Source: Amphimedon queenslandica (lineage: Eukaryota > Porifera > Demospongiae > Haplosclerida > Niphatidae). Taken from it: 43,164 bases of DNA. Below are positions 1-9,222 of the stretch, piece by piece. Positions within the stretch are counted from its first letter, which is position 1, and the number at the start of each line of letters is the position of its first letter. The DNA is taken from NCBI RefSeq assembly GCF_000090795.2, contig NW_003546374.1, forward strand, positions 11,089 through 54,252, in the 5' to 3' direction. Position numbers and translations under genes: made by a program. The notes under the pieces are model-generated. The model worked only from the letters and a program-made list of their open reading frames with translations. It did not search any database and was not told the DNA's origin.

Positions 1-984
1 CCCCAACACCATCTTCCTGCTCTCATTGCCACACCAACTCACTGCTCACACTGCCACACCATCTCTCCGGTCGCACTGCCGCACAAACTCTATGCTCCCA
101 CTGCCACACAAAACGCCTATTGTCACAACCACACCATCTCCCAGCTCTCACTGCCACACCAACGCCCTTCTATTATTGCCACACCAACTTCCTGCTCTCA
201 CTGCCACACCATCTCCCTGGTCTCTGTTTCATGCCATCCTCCTACTCTCATTGTAAAACCGTCTCCCAGCTCTCATTGACTCACTATCTACCTGCTCTTT
301 CTGCCACATCATCTCCGTGTTTTCACTGCCACACGTTCTTTCTGCTCTTACTGTCACACCATCTCCCTGCTCTAACTCCTTCACCATCTTTTTGCTCTCA
401 TGGCCACACCATTTCCCTGCACTGACTGCCACACAGTTTTACTGCTCTTACTGCCACGCCATAATATCCCTGCTCTAAATACCGTACCATCTCCATCTTC
501 TGATTGCATCACAATCTCATTGCTTTCACTGCTATACCAACTCCATTCTCTTATTGCCTCACCAACTCACTGCTCTCAGAGCCTCACCATCTCTTTCCTC
601 TACTGTGACACTGCTGCCACTGCCCCACAAACTTCCTGCTCTCACTGCCACACCAACAATCTGCTTTCACTGTCACACCATCTCCTTGCTCTCACTGCTA
701 CACCAACTCCCAAATCTCACTGCCACAATATCTCCCTGCTCTCACTGCCACACCAACTCCATGATATCACTGCCAGACTATCTACCTGCCATCACTTCCA
801 CAAAATTTTCCTGCTCTCACTGCCAAACCAATTGTGCCCTCGCTGCCACACCCACTCCCTGCGGTCACTGCTAGGTCATCTCCCTGCTCTCCCTTTCATG
901 CCATCTTCCTACTCTCATTGCAACACCATTTTCCTGCTCTCATTGACTCACTATCTCCCTGCTCTTACTCCCACACCATCTCCC
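1..984. repeat. 25-bp minisatellite array, left part
   Basis: Tandem array with a 25-bp period. The unit begins CTGCTCTCAC and ends CACCATCTCC. Units diverge by substitutions and by a few small indels, and the array is cut by the left window edge. About 39 units are visible. Because 25 is not a multiple of 3, each forward frame reads the unit in all three phases in turn, so stop-poor frames exist that encode a 25-residue super-repeat rich in His, Ser, Thr, Leu and Pro. I regard these open frames as a by-product of the repeat, not genes. The array continues in phase at 5663 beyond the transposon. Confidence 0.95.
976..984. repeat. 9-bp target-site duplication, left copy
   Basis: CCATCTCCC immediately precedes the left transposon end. 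The right copy at 5654-5662 reads CCATCTCTC (8 of 9 identical). Removing the element and one copy restores a minisatellite unit in exact phase, so the duplication is real and not just the repeat's own periodicity. Confidence 0.85.
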
Positions 985-1025
985 GGTAGTATGCAAATGC
1001 TGGATTACATGGACTGGACTGGACT
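985..1025 (+). repeat. Left terminal inverted repeat of the MULE-like element
   Basis: Starts GGTAGTATGCAAATGCTGG and ends in a GGACT triplicate. Compared with the reverse complement of 5616-5653, 33 of the first 38 positions match without gaps. The conserved AAATGCTGGAT core and the GGACT repeats are shared by both ends. Confidence 0.85.
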
Positions 1026-1137
1026 AAATAATAATTAAATTTTATTAAATGAATGGGAAGTATAGTACTGTAATATCTACGAGTATAGTCATAAATTTAT
1101 ATCACACCTACTGTTGCCACATGGTTGTAAATGCAAC

Positions 1138-1355
1138 ATGGCTGACCTCTTAGACGATCACATCCTTGATGAAGTACCAGAGCTGGCCATAATTGGTACC
1201 AAAGAGAGTATTGCTAATGAATTTATGGTATTGCCTGATAATGGATCTACGGTGGAGATAATTTTTGCAAGTCCCACAAAGGCAGCCGTATCGGGTGCTA
1301 CCTGTAGCGACCTAATTTACATCGATTCAGATTCTAGCAGTGAGGAACATTCCAG
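1138..1355 (+). CDS. Putative first coding exon of the MULE-like element
   Basis: An ATG at 1138 opens a 72-codon acidic reading frame starting MADLLDDH and ending SDSSSEEHS just before a GTAGGT donor-like site at 1356. The frame also reaches further upstream to 1114, but ATG 1138 begins the more protein-like part. Further coding-like pieces lie downstream, around 1640-1715 (ending LDEVKVEG) and 1793-1890 (with YYPKQPILGRHPSKYLAST). They fit the N-terminal region of the same transposase family. The splice structure is inferred by eye. Confidence 0.5.
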
Positions 1356-2248
1356 GTAGGTCAATGCACCATAGACATTAAGTTCTATTTTTTAGTCTAA
1401 ACAGTTGTGAGGTTGTGGGGCCCTCTAAAAAGTCAAGGTAACAAACTGTTGACTAGAAGGTGTGGCCAGGAGGCAGAACCCCTCTATGTTTTACAACTTT
1501 AGTTTGTCATTATAATTATTGTTATTATTATCTGGGCTTATGTCTGCTTCTGATACTGTGTCTACATCATCCCCTGTTTAAGAGTTAGACTCTCCATTTC
1601 ATCGAAAAATAGCTAAAGACATTCCTGTCAAAAAAGGTATACCATTTTGCTGCAGTAAAAAGAAACATTTATTCTTTTCAGAGTTTTCTCTTGATGAAGT
1701 AAAAGTTGAAGGTATGTCTTTGTCTCATATTTTGCACAGAATGTACATTTGTACATACTCAATAATGACTAATTAACTACTTTATTGACAGGAAATCTAG
1801 TAAATACTGAGTTTAATTGTTATTATCCAAAGCAGCCAATACTTGGCAGACATCCTTCGAAGTATCTTGCATCTACTTTTAAATCCTGATTTGGATTAAA
1901 GTTTCATTTGGTCAGAGAGGCCTACTGTAGTTTATTTTAGTGCTACATTTATTGTTGATATTGGCAGCCTTAGCGATGTAGGCAACATTAAACGCGATTC
2001 ATATGGGAAGTGGAATTACAGTGGATCTTGTCCTGTCTATTTTGTTGTTTCGTTTCGGGCAGATAACACAGTCAGCATTGAAGTGTCCCATTGATTCCAA
2101 CAGTAATAACGTCTACCAACTACATCGACTTTATTGTAAACACCTGTCAAATGAGAATTTTAGAAAAACAATAACTATGATTCTACCATGCCACCTTGCG
2201 ATTGACCAATCAGATTGCAGTATTGGAGGTCAATTATTTTTCATATTA

Positions 2249-2376
2249 ACCTAGCTCGTAAAAATATAAACCTATCTCGTTAAATAATTAATTGATTAGC
2301 AGTTTGGTACTCTACGCTTATGCTCTTATTAGTCCATTTGTCAAGTTTGGTTCATTCTTTACTGGCCTAGCCCGTT
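2249..2376 (+). repeat. Three spaced CCTA(G/T)C(T/C)CGT motifs
   Basis: The near-identical words CCTAGCTCGT, CCTATCTCGT and CCTAGCCCGT occur around 2250, 2271 and 2366, followed by A/T-rich sequence. The run lies between the N-terminal exons and the hairpins inside the MULE-like element. Function unknown. They may be remnants of a small tandem or subterminal repeat. Confidence 0.35.
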
Positions 2377-2454
2377 AGATATATTGTATGTATGTCAACT
2401 GTGGTCTTATTATCAGCAGCTGGTAGTTGTTTTTCAAGTGTCATGGTAGAAGTT

Positions 2455-2555
2455 GGTTATTCACCTCGGTATCGGTTTCTATGGCATTTATTAACCTTGC
2501 GACTGCGTCGCTCGGTTAATAAATACCATAGAAACCTCTACCTCGGTGTATAACC
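2455..2555. repeat. Long imperfect hairpin (42-nt arms)
   Basis: Arm 2455-2496 pairs with arm 2514-2555 across a 17-nt CG-containing spacer. About 35 of 42 positions match, with a perfect core around GGTTTCTATGG and ATTTATTAACC. It looks like a small fold-back element or a remnant of two inverted termini inside the larger transposon. No target duplication could be read. Confidence 0.8.
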
Positions 2556-2605
2556 TATACTAACAGGTAATTCTTAATTCATTTTATGGTAGTGTCATAG
2601 TTTTT

Positions 2606-2636
2606 AACGACCTGGGGGCTACGCCCCCAGGTCGTT
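2606..2636. repeat. GC-rich perfect palindrome
   Basis: AACGACCTGGGGGC, a TAC loop, then the exact 14-nt complement. It stands out in AT-rich surroundings and is repeated at 36590-36620 with a single arm mismatch. It could act as a transposon end, a cruciform or an RNA terminator-like hairpin. The sequence alone cannot tell. Confidence 0.9.
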
Positions 2637-2790
2637 CCTATAATTGATTTCACGGTCACGCTATATATTTATTTATTTGTATGTCCACACTTACATATCT
2701 TCTATACACGTTGTATTGGAGAAATAACAAGCCTTAGCAGCCACCCGCCCACGCTCCTTTACGTGAGTGGGTGTGGCCACGGCAAACAAA

Positions 2791-2859
2791 ATGGCGGCTT
2801 ACACATGGGACAAAGTTAAGAGCTTTCTAACAGCAAGAGAGCACAGAGATACTGTCTAA
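2791..2859 (+). CDS. 22-codon micro-ORF in the module, copy 1
   Basis: ATG within AAAATGGCGGC opens a 22-codon frame starting MAAYTWDKVKSF and ending in TAA. The second module copy (36425-36357, minus) encodes the identical 22 residues, with only a silent CAC/CAT difference at the one His codon. Such a short frame could be the first exon of a lost gene, an upstream ORF or chance. The perfect amino-acid conservation is suggestive but weak because the copies are generally similar. Confidence 0.35.
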   Translation: MAAYTWDKVKSFLTAREHRDTV

Positions 2860-2999
2860 AGACTTTTCTAGAAGCATTATAAGGTAGAGAGAGACTCTAT
2901 AAGTCTTAATAATGACCAAGTTGTACTTGCCAGGTGGTGAATCAATTATAGGAATATTTTTTACCCTGTTCCGCTTGTTTTTATTTATTCAGACAACAA

Positions 3000-5530
3000 A
3001 GCTAATCCTCATCACCTATGTCTAGCAGTGTACTATCTTCCTGATAATTTTCAACCTGTTGTTGCTGCACATGGTATTAGTAAGGATAAGTCTCGAGAGT
3101 TTCACACAACCTGGGCTTGTACAAGAAGATTGTTTGAGACAACAGCACATTCATGTGGACCTAAAGCTACTGTGTCTAAAGTACAAGGTAGCATGGGTGG
3201 AATTTTACATTCTTCTAGTCCTGGAAAGCTGCCAAGGAATTAAAGACAAGTGCAATATGCTAAGCACTGAATGAAGTGTCTGAAGTCCAGCAGTCCCGAT
3301 CCAACTGATGAATTATACACAGTCATGTTTAGCGCATCAAATGAAGACAGTAGTTTTGTTTGTAAAATTAAGGTATTGCGTTATGCAGCTATTATCCTTT
3401 GCCATGATTATCAGTTAAATGATTTAGTTTGTTTTGTCACTGATCCGAACAATTGCTGAGTATTGACTGTTGATCCTACATTTAGTCTCAGACCCTTTGA
3501 TGTTACTCCTACAACTTACTGTCATCTCATTAAATTTGCATCGCTATGGTTCTTCCCCAGTTTGCATTGGCCCCATAATGATACATTATAAGAAAAGCTA
3601 TGCCACTTACCATTTTTTTACTTCTTCTTTGGTTGGTATGAGAAAAGAACTAGCACAATTGGTTGCGTTTGGTACAGATGCTGAAGAGGCTCTTTATGTT
3701 TTTTTCATGTGTCTTCCATAAAGCTGTGCATCTGTCCTGTTCAATACATGCTTGTTGCAATGTTACAGATAAGTTTTGTGATTTGAAGTTTGCTGAAAAT
3801 ACTGTCAGATCTATTACCAATGATATCTTTGGTAATGAAAATGGTTACATTTAAGTAGAGGGCTTGATTGATCCAGAGGATGAGCATGATTATGCTGCAC
3901 GTTTTTCTCAATTACAGTCTTCCTGAATTGATTCATATCCAGAAATCAATTTCTTTATTCAATGGTTTGACAAGTACAAGTTATCATATTTCAGGATTAC
4001 AATGATAAAAAGTGTAAGAAAGGCTGTTGGTTTATGTGACACAGAACACTTCTCAACAAATGCAAGTGAAGCGGTCAACATGAGTTTGAAGTCTAGAATG
4101 GATTAAAAGAAGAGTGATGTTCCTCAACTTGTGAGGAAATTAAAGGAACTAGGTAATGACCAACTTCAAAAATTTGTGAATGTGCTACTGAACAAAGGGA
4201 AATTTGAGAGATCGTAGAATAGGTATTACTGAGTCTCAGTGGCATAGAACATCAAAAGAAAGTTGTAAGAGTTTTATACGGTCTTTTCAAAATAAACTAC
4301 CAGTAAGGCATGCTACTTCTACTTGTTCTCCCACTGTTGCTCGTAATCCTTCCAATTCTTGATTTTCCTTCACAACTCATGACCCTGCTGTACACATCTC
4401 AAGGCCCTTCTAATCCCACTTGCTTAAGTGTATCTCTGGAAGCAGCAGTACAATATTCTTCTTTATTACCTGATAATACGGAAGGAATATGGTCCAAAGC
4501 TACTAAGTTATTGTCTACTGCTGGTGCAGTTGCTTCAGCTTCAGAATACAGTCTTAGTACAAGCAAAACTCGGTTTCATACTCTGAAACACCAGAAATGC
4601 GCAGTTCGTTTATGATTGTCCAAACTTTTCCTCTCTCAAGTTATGTGCCCACACAGTTGCTACTGCAGAGGAAACTGGAATGCTTCAATCTTTTATGTTG
4701 ATTTTCAAAGCTAAGGGAACGCCCAATATTACTAGACTAGCAGTTGCTGATATGCCAAAGGGCTGCGGTAAAGAACGAAATGCGCTCCTAGAAAAAGGGT
4801 AGCTTAACTGCCAACTCAGAGTACTATCAACCCATTCTGTCATTTACCTGTTAGTTCCCCACCAGCTATTAGCACAAAACAAAATTACTCAGTAACACAT
4901 ATGACAGCTGCAACAATCAACTTGGGACAACAGAAAATTACAACTTCTTTCATTTTCAACATCACTACCATCTCCTACAATAAGAAACCAATTTGAAACT
5001 TCAGGAAATAAACAGTTATGGGCTCTAAATTCTCCACTTATTATTTATATCCAGCAATGGCATTCATGAACCCATCATACTGTTACCCTCCTAGCACAAA
5101 TCAGATGGTACCATTCAAGGTCGTATTTATTTCTGGTAATTGCGCAAAGCCCTTACTTACAAGAACTTGAACGTACGTCTGGGCGTGACTAGGAGGTGCG
5201 GTCAGGAGGCGGAGCCCCTCAATGTTTTACATTCTTTTTAATATTAAAGCTTGTGAAGGTTGTTGAAATAACAACTTATGCCCACTTGTGCCTCCAAATG
5301 ACATTCGTATTCAACATTGTGTGCGGAGGGTGTATGTTCCGAAAGGATATATCTCACCACAAACAAGATGGGGGAATAGTTACTTCCACTGCAATCCTGC
5401 ATGTATGAAAGCACGATGGCCATTGTTGAATGATACTATTATCGTTATTGATCGAGCTGTTCATTCAAGACTCCAAGCAGTACATAAAAAATTTGCTGAA
5501 TATAACATTTGGATTTACAATGTAACTTGA
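3000..5530 (+). pseudogene. MULE-type transposase core and C-terminus, broken
   Basis: Consecutive plus-strand pieces in shifting frames match a large uncharacterised invertebrate transposase family that I recognise. They are VYYLPDNFQPVVAAHG (about 3031), a Pro-rich GKLPRN end at 3243, YTVMFSASNEDSSFVCKIKV (3313), LTVDPTFSL then DVTP (3465-3510), FSTNASEAVNMSLKSRMD (4052-4105), KRSDVPQ-like (4110-4180) and a C-terminal block 5285-5530 with VYVPKGYISPQTRWGNSYFH and a final AEYNIWIYNVT before TGA. The frame breaks repeatedly: TGA at 3457 and several stops between 3720 and 4300. Upstream splicing probably uses the TTTATTCAG site near 2990. The C-terminus lies 120 bp from the right transposon end, as expected for an autonomous ancestor. 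Confidence 0.7.
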
Positions 5531-5615
5531 ATTGTTAAAATAGTACAATAACATTGAACCATTTAATCATCATTAAAAACATTTAAAACCATACATTTTG
5601 AATTTCATTCCCAGT

Positions 5616-5653
5616 CCAGTCCAGTACACGTGATCCAGCATTTGTCTACTACC
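5616..5653 (-). repeat. Right terminal inverted repeat of the MULE-like element
   Basis: Read on the minus strand it begins GGTAGTAGACAAATGCTGG and runs into GGACTGG repeats, mirroring 985-1022. Five mismatches in 38 show moderate age. Confidence 0.85.
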
Positions 5654-5662
5654 CCATCTCTC
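5654..5662. repeat. 9-bp target-site duplication, right copy
   Basis: CCATCTCTC, one transition away from the left copy CCATCTCCC. The minisatellite resumes in phase at 5663. Confidence 0.85.
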
Positions 5663-6590
5663 TGCTCTCATTGCCACACCATCTCACCGCTCACACAGCT
5701 GCACCATCTTTCTGCTCTCACTGTCACACTATCTTTGTGCTCTCAGTGCCATGCCGTCTACCAGCTCTCACTGCCGAACCATCTCCCTGCTCCCTTGGCT
5801 TCACCATTAGTCAGCTCTTACTGCTGCAACAACTCTCTGCTCTATGTGCGTCACCATGTGCCTGCTCTCCCTGCAACACCAACTCCCTGCTCTCACTGCC
5901 ACTGATAATATCTGCTCACACCATCTTAATGCTATTGCTGCCACACAATCTCCCTGCAGTCACTGTCACAACATCTTTCTGCTCTCATTGCCACACCATC
6001 TCCGTGCTCTTATTGCCACACCAACTTCCTGCCACACCATCTTCCTGCTTTCATTGCCACACCATATCACTGCTGTCATTGCCACACCATATCACTACTC
6101 TCATGCCACATTATTTTCCTGCTCTCATTGCCACACCATCTCCCTGATCTCAATACCAAACCATCACCCTGCTCTCATGGCCACACCATGTCCCTCCTCT
6201 CACTGCCTCACCATCTCCCTGCAAACCATCTTTCTGCTCTCACTGCAACACCATCTTTCAGCTCTCACTAACACAACCATCTCTTTGTGACACCCTTTTG
6301 CTCTCCCTGTCACACCATCTCCCTGCTATAACTGCTTCGTCATCTCACAGCTCTCATGGCCATTCATTTCTCTGCTCTTACTGCCACACTTTGTTCCTGC
6401 TTTCACTGCCACACCATCATATCCCTGCTCTCAATGCCATGCCATCATATCCTTGCTCTCTATGCCACACCATCTTCCATTGCCACACCAACTATCTGCT
6501 TTCACTGACCCACCATCTCCCTGCTCTAACTGCCACAGCATGTCCCTACCCTTACTGCCCCACCAAGTCACTGCTCTAACCGCCACACAA
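5654..6590. repeat. 25-bp minisatellite array, right part
   Basis: The same 25-bp unit and orientation as 1-984, about 37 units with substitutions and several unit-internal deletions (for example around 6025 and 6220). Before the transposon landed the two parts were one array of at least 1.9 kb. The array ends near 6590 and is followed at once by coding-like sequence. Confidence 0.95.
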
Positions 6591-6641
6591 ACATTAGGCT
6601 CTGTATTACACCAAACCTTCTACACCCAAAGAGGTGTTAAA

Positions 6642-7167
6642 ATGGAGGTCTTTGATGCTGGATTGGCCTGGTGGTTTTTAGGGTACAATAGGAGAAGACT
6701 CAGGGCACTTGGAAAGAATGTGCCACCAGATACCATGCCTCCAAGGGTCAGTTCATTAGTTAATGGACGTATATGTACGTTTGTATTGATATTGCTCTAT
6801 CAACATGACTTTTTGTCTTCAATTCACAACATAGGCTAGTGAATACTATGTTTCACATGGCATTTCTACTGAATATCCAGACTGGCCATTCTCTGCTGCA
6901 AGAACAGAATCACTTGTTAAGATTGGGTTTGACTATGCTCGAGATATTACTGGTGAAGGTCTGTTTGTAGACCTGGACTCCTTTCAGCAACAAACCAGTG
7001 ATATAGCCCCCAATCTTGACGATGAGATAGTGACTATGGCAAATGAGGTTTTAGACAGCCTTTCAATATGCATAATAAAACAATTGTTTGATAATCAGAT
7101 AAAACAATGTAGTTGTAAATTACAATGCTTATTAAGGACATTTGTATCTAGAGATATGTTTTTGTAG
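6642..7167 (+). CDS. Unrecognised two-exon ORF, intact when spliced
   Basis: ATG 6642 opens a 35-codon exon (MEVFDAGLAWWFLGYNRRR...) ending at a GTCAGT donor (6747). A CATAG acceptor at 6830-6834 rejoins the frame in phase 0 at 6835, and the second exon stays open to TAG at 7165-7167. The predicted product is 145 residues. Its centre has the motifs YPDWPFSAARTESLVKIGF and ITGEGLFVDLDSF. Its C-terminus holds a CSCKLQC cluster. No family is certain. It starts 50 bp after the minisatellite, so the true 5' end could lie inside or beyond the array. The splice is predicted from sequence only. It may be the first part of a longer gene whose later exons are the broken region after 7240. Confidence 0.5.
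6747..6834 (+). other. Predicted 88-nt intron
   Basis: GTCAGT donor after CCAAGG and a TTCACAACATAG acceptor. Removing it joins two open frames in phase 0. Confidence 0.5.
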
Positions 7168-7239
7168 TCATTATGCATTCAATGTATGTCTGTAATTTTA
7201 TAAAAAATAGGTTTATTACCTTTTTTACCTATAGGTATT

Positions 7240-8092
7240 GGAGGAGCTTTGATTAGATAAGTGAACTTGTTACTCATTGTGACGTTGCTCTTCCTCCGGC
7301 TCCTCCTTTTGCTGCTACCTCATCTGTTGTAGGTACATGTACATACAAAGACGTGTCCTCTCCTGCAGCTCTCAATTCGATCAATCCTTGTTCTGAAAGT
7401 ACTAATATTACTCCTCCTTGTGTAGTCAGTTCCCCTTGTGATACTACACTCCCACTCTCTGTCTGCATCTCCACCAAGACACCAGAGAAATACTCCTCCT
7501 CAGTGTTGCACACCTCCACAAAAGAAAGTGGTATAAGTGTCACGGTTACGCTCTATGGGTGGTGATGTTACTTGTGTTCCTGCTGATTTTAATGATTCCA
7601 TAAAGGCTATATGGGAGCAGATATTTGAGACTACGACACAGAGTGGAAAGATAGGTGCAGTAGTCCACAACTTACTAGAGAAGTACAAAGAAAAATGCAC
7701 AGAGGAGTTGTAGAAACAAACAGATACACAGGAGAGCATTCTAATTTTCCCTGTGTCTTTTGCATATTTAAAGACTTGGTTGCTGAAACAACAAAAGCTA
7801 AGCACTCAGGCTATTGAGATGGGAACTGAGTGAAGAAGCAAGGGAGGTTGTTGTTGAACTCCAACAATCTCTAGTAGATCAACCTCTATCTATTACTGCC
7901 CTTCTCCATCAACCAGCCCAAGCAGCTACTCCTGTAATCCCTCCCGCTCAACTGTCCTTGCGACCACCTGTCTTTCCTGATACTGTAAGAGCAGTAGAGC
8001 GTAAGGAGTTCACTGGTAAAGGTCCAAGGATCTTGCAACCACAATTATCTAAACCAAACCCACGAAAGGGGCCAAAACGGGTGACCCTGTAA
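7240..8092 (+). pseudogene. Broken Ser/Thr/Pro-rich coding region, family unknown
   Basis: After a TACCTATAG acceptor-like site (7234) three coding-like blocks follow in different frames. The first is a Ser/Thr/Cys/Pro-rich block to 7565, starting ELVTHCDVALPPAPPFAATSS. The second is a helix-like block from ATG 7556 (MGGDVTCVPADFNDSIKAIW) with an in-frame TAG at 7711. The third is a block from 7814 to TAA 8092 with a basic end (KPNPRKGPKRVTL). Frame changes between the blocks could be introns or damage. It lies in the same orientation as the 6642 ORF and may be its continuation. No domain is recognised. Confidence 0.35.
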
Positions 8093-8483
8093 TGGAGGAA
8101 AGACAGAAGTGTTCAGGAGCACACGTCAAAGCTTGCGGTCACACCTATTGATGTGAGTACATGTATGTAACATTAAAATATTAGTGTATGGTACTTGTAA
8201 TTCAATGTATATGTACACATATACCATGCAAATCTTGTTTATTGTTGTATGTTACTATGATGTCTCTTTCTTCCTTTATCCGATGAAATATCTTCAAGGA
8301 GAGCGACCAAGCCCTGTTTGTCATCAATTGAGAAGTTCTGATAATAAAACTCTAGATGAGGGTTACATCTGTTATAGGTCACTCTAATACTATCTGGGGT
8401 CCATATACAGACGAGTGTGACAAGAACCAGCTTCTTGTGCCTTCAGTGTATTATTAGCTGCTCTCTCTTGGCATTAGGATGTA
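8093..8483. other. Non-coding stretch
   Basis: AT-rich sequence with TATGTA-type short repeats around 8160-8230 and no supported gene. Confidence 0.5.
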
Positions 8484-9222
8484 CAGTACTGTATTAAAGG
8501 GTAAGTTTTGCAAATTTTTGGGGTATTTTTTCTTAACTCAATGTGTTGGCATGATCATAATGATGTGTTCCAACTGCAATTCAAAAAGAATTATTCACTG
8601 ATGTAGGATCCTTCAAAAATGCTCATTTTTGCTTCCTTCAATGTTACTTCATGCTGGTGAGTGTGGCTAAACATGATGTCACAAGAGGAATAAATGCAAA
8701 TAACTCCATTCCTTTATAGGAGGAAATCATCCTTTATTCTCATGCCTTGTAATGTAATACCTGTAATTAAAGATTGGGATCATTAGCTCTCATTATTTTA
8801 AGCATGCAACTGCAAAGAAAAGACTCAAAATTGCAAACAAGAAAATTCACCTCTTGTGCATAGATTAACAAAAGATAATAATCCCAATCTTTAACTTACT
8901 GCTATTACAGAATTATTACAATACAAGGTATTACATTAATTATTACATTACAAGGTATGAGAATAAAGATCATTTCCCCAATAAAGTGATGGAGTTGTCT
9001 GCATCTATTCCTCTTGTGACATTACGTTTAGCCACACTCACCAACAGGAGGTAACATTGAAAGAAGCAAGAATGAGCATTTGTTAATACTCATATCTCAG
9101 TCAATAATTTTTTTTGAATAACGTGACTTCGAACACATCATTATTATGATCATGCAAACACATTGAGCCAATATAACAATACCCCCAAAATTCGCAGAAT
9201 TTACCCTTTAAAGATTGTACTG
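8484..9222. mobile_element. Large fold-back element (about 300-bp inverted arms)
   Basis: The left arm (8484 to about 8785) is mirrored by the right arm (about 8876-9222). Both ends begin CAGTAC and share TTAAAGGGTAA. Long shared tracts include GGTGAGTGTGGCTAAAC and GTCACAAGAGGAATA and the TTAAAGATTGGGAT inner ends. The arms differ by substitutions and small indels, estimated at 80-90% identity by eye. The loop is about 90 bp. The element is non-coding, and I could not read a clear target duplication. It fits a non-autonomous fold-back DNA transposon or a pair of inverted MITEs. Confidence 0.85.

Larger units (their letters stand above)
2605..2978 (+). repeat. Hairpin-capped promoter-like module, copy 1
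   Basis: Nearly identical to the reverse complement of 36236-36622. The unit starts with a strong palindrome (2606-2636, 14-nt arms around a TAC loop). An inverted pair follows, CCTATAATTGATTTCAC at 2637-2653 and a mirrored AATCAATTATAGG ending at 2952. An AAAATGGCGGC motif lies at 2788-2798 and the unit ends in ACCCTGTTCCGCTTGTT. Similarity stops sharply at both ends, so this is a discrete mobile or duplicated unit. The inner inverted pair suggests a MITE of about 315 bp carrying extra shared sequence on each side. Here it sits directly upstream of the transposase core exon. Confidence 0.85.
985..5653 (+). mobile_element. MULE-like DNA transposon inserted in the minisatellite
   Basis: A 4,669-bp element bounded by inverted repeats that begin GGTAGTA at each end, flanked by a 9-bp target duplication. 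Nine base pairs is the usual target duplication of Mutator-like elements. The interior encodes, on the plus strand, pieces of a protein I recognise as an uncharacterised invertebrate MULE-type transposase family: N-terminal exons near 1138-1900, the core at 3000-4620 and the C-terminus ending at 5530. Stops and frameshifts show that this copy is dead. A 375-bp module (2605-2978) and a 42-bp-arm hairpin (2455-2555) lie inside it and may be later insertions. The superfamily assignment rests on TSD length plus remembered family resemblance. Confidence 0.75.

Noticed and set aside
1..1038. Long forward frames of 76-212 codons rich in His, Leu, Ser and Thr.
   Set aside because: They follow directly from a 25-bp tandem repeat with few stop codons. 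All three frames give the same peptides.
6835..6960. BIR (inhibitor-of-apoptosis) domain in YPDWPFSAARTESLVKIGF.
   Set aside because: The WPF...L.K.GF spacing is reminiscent, but the zinc-binding Cys and His residues that define the fold are absent.
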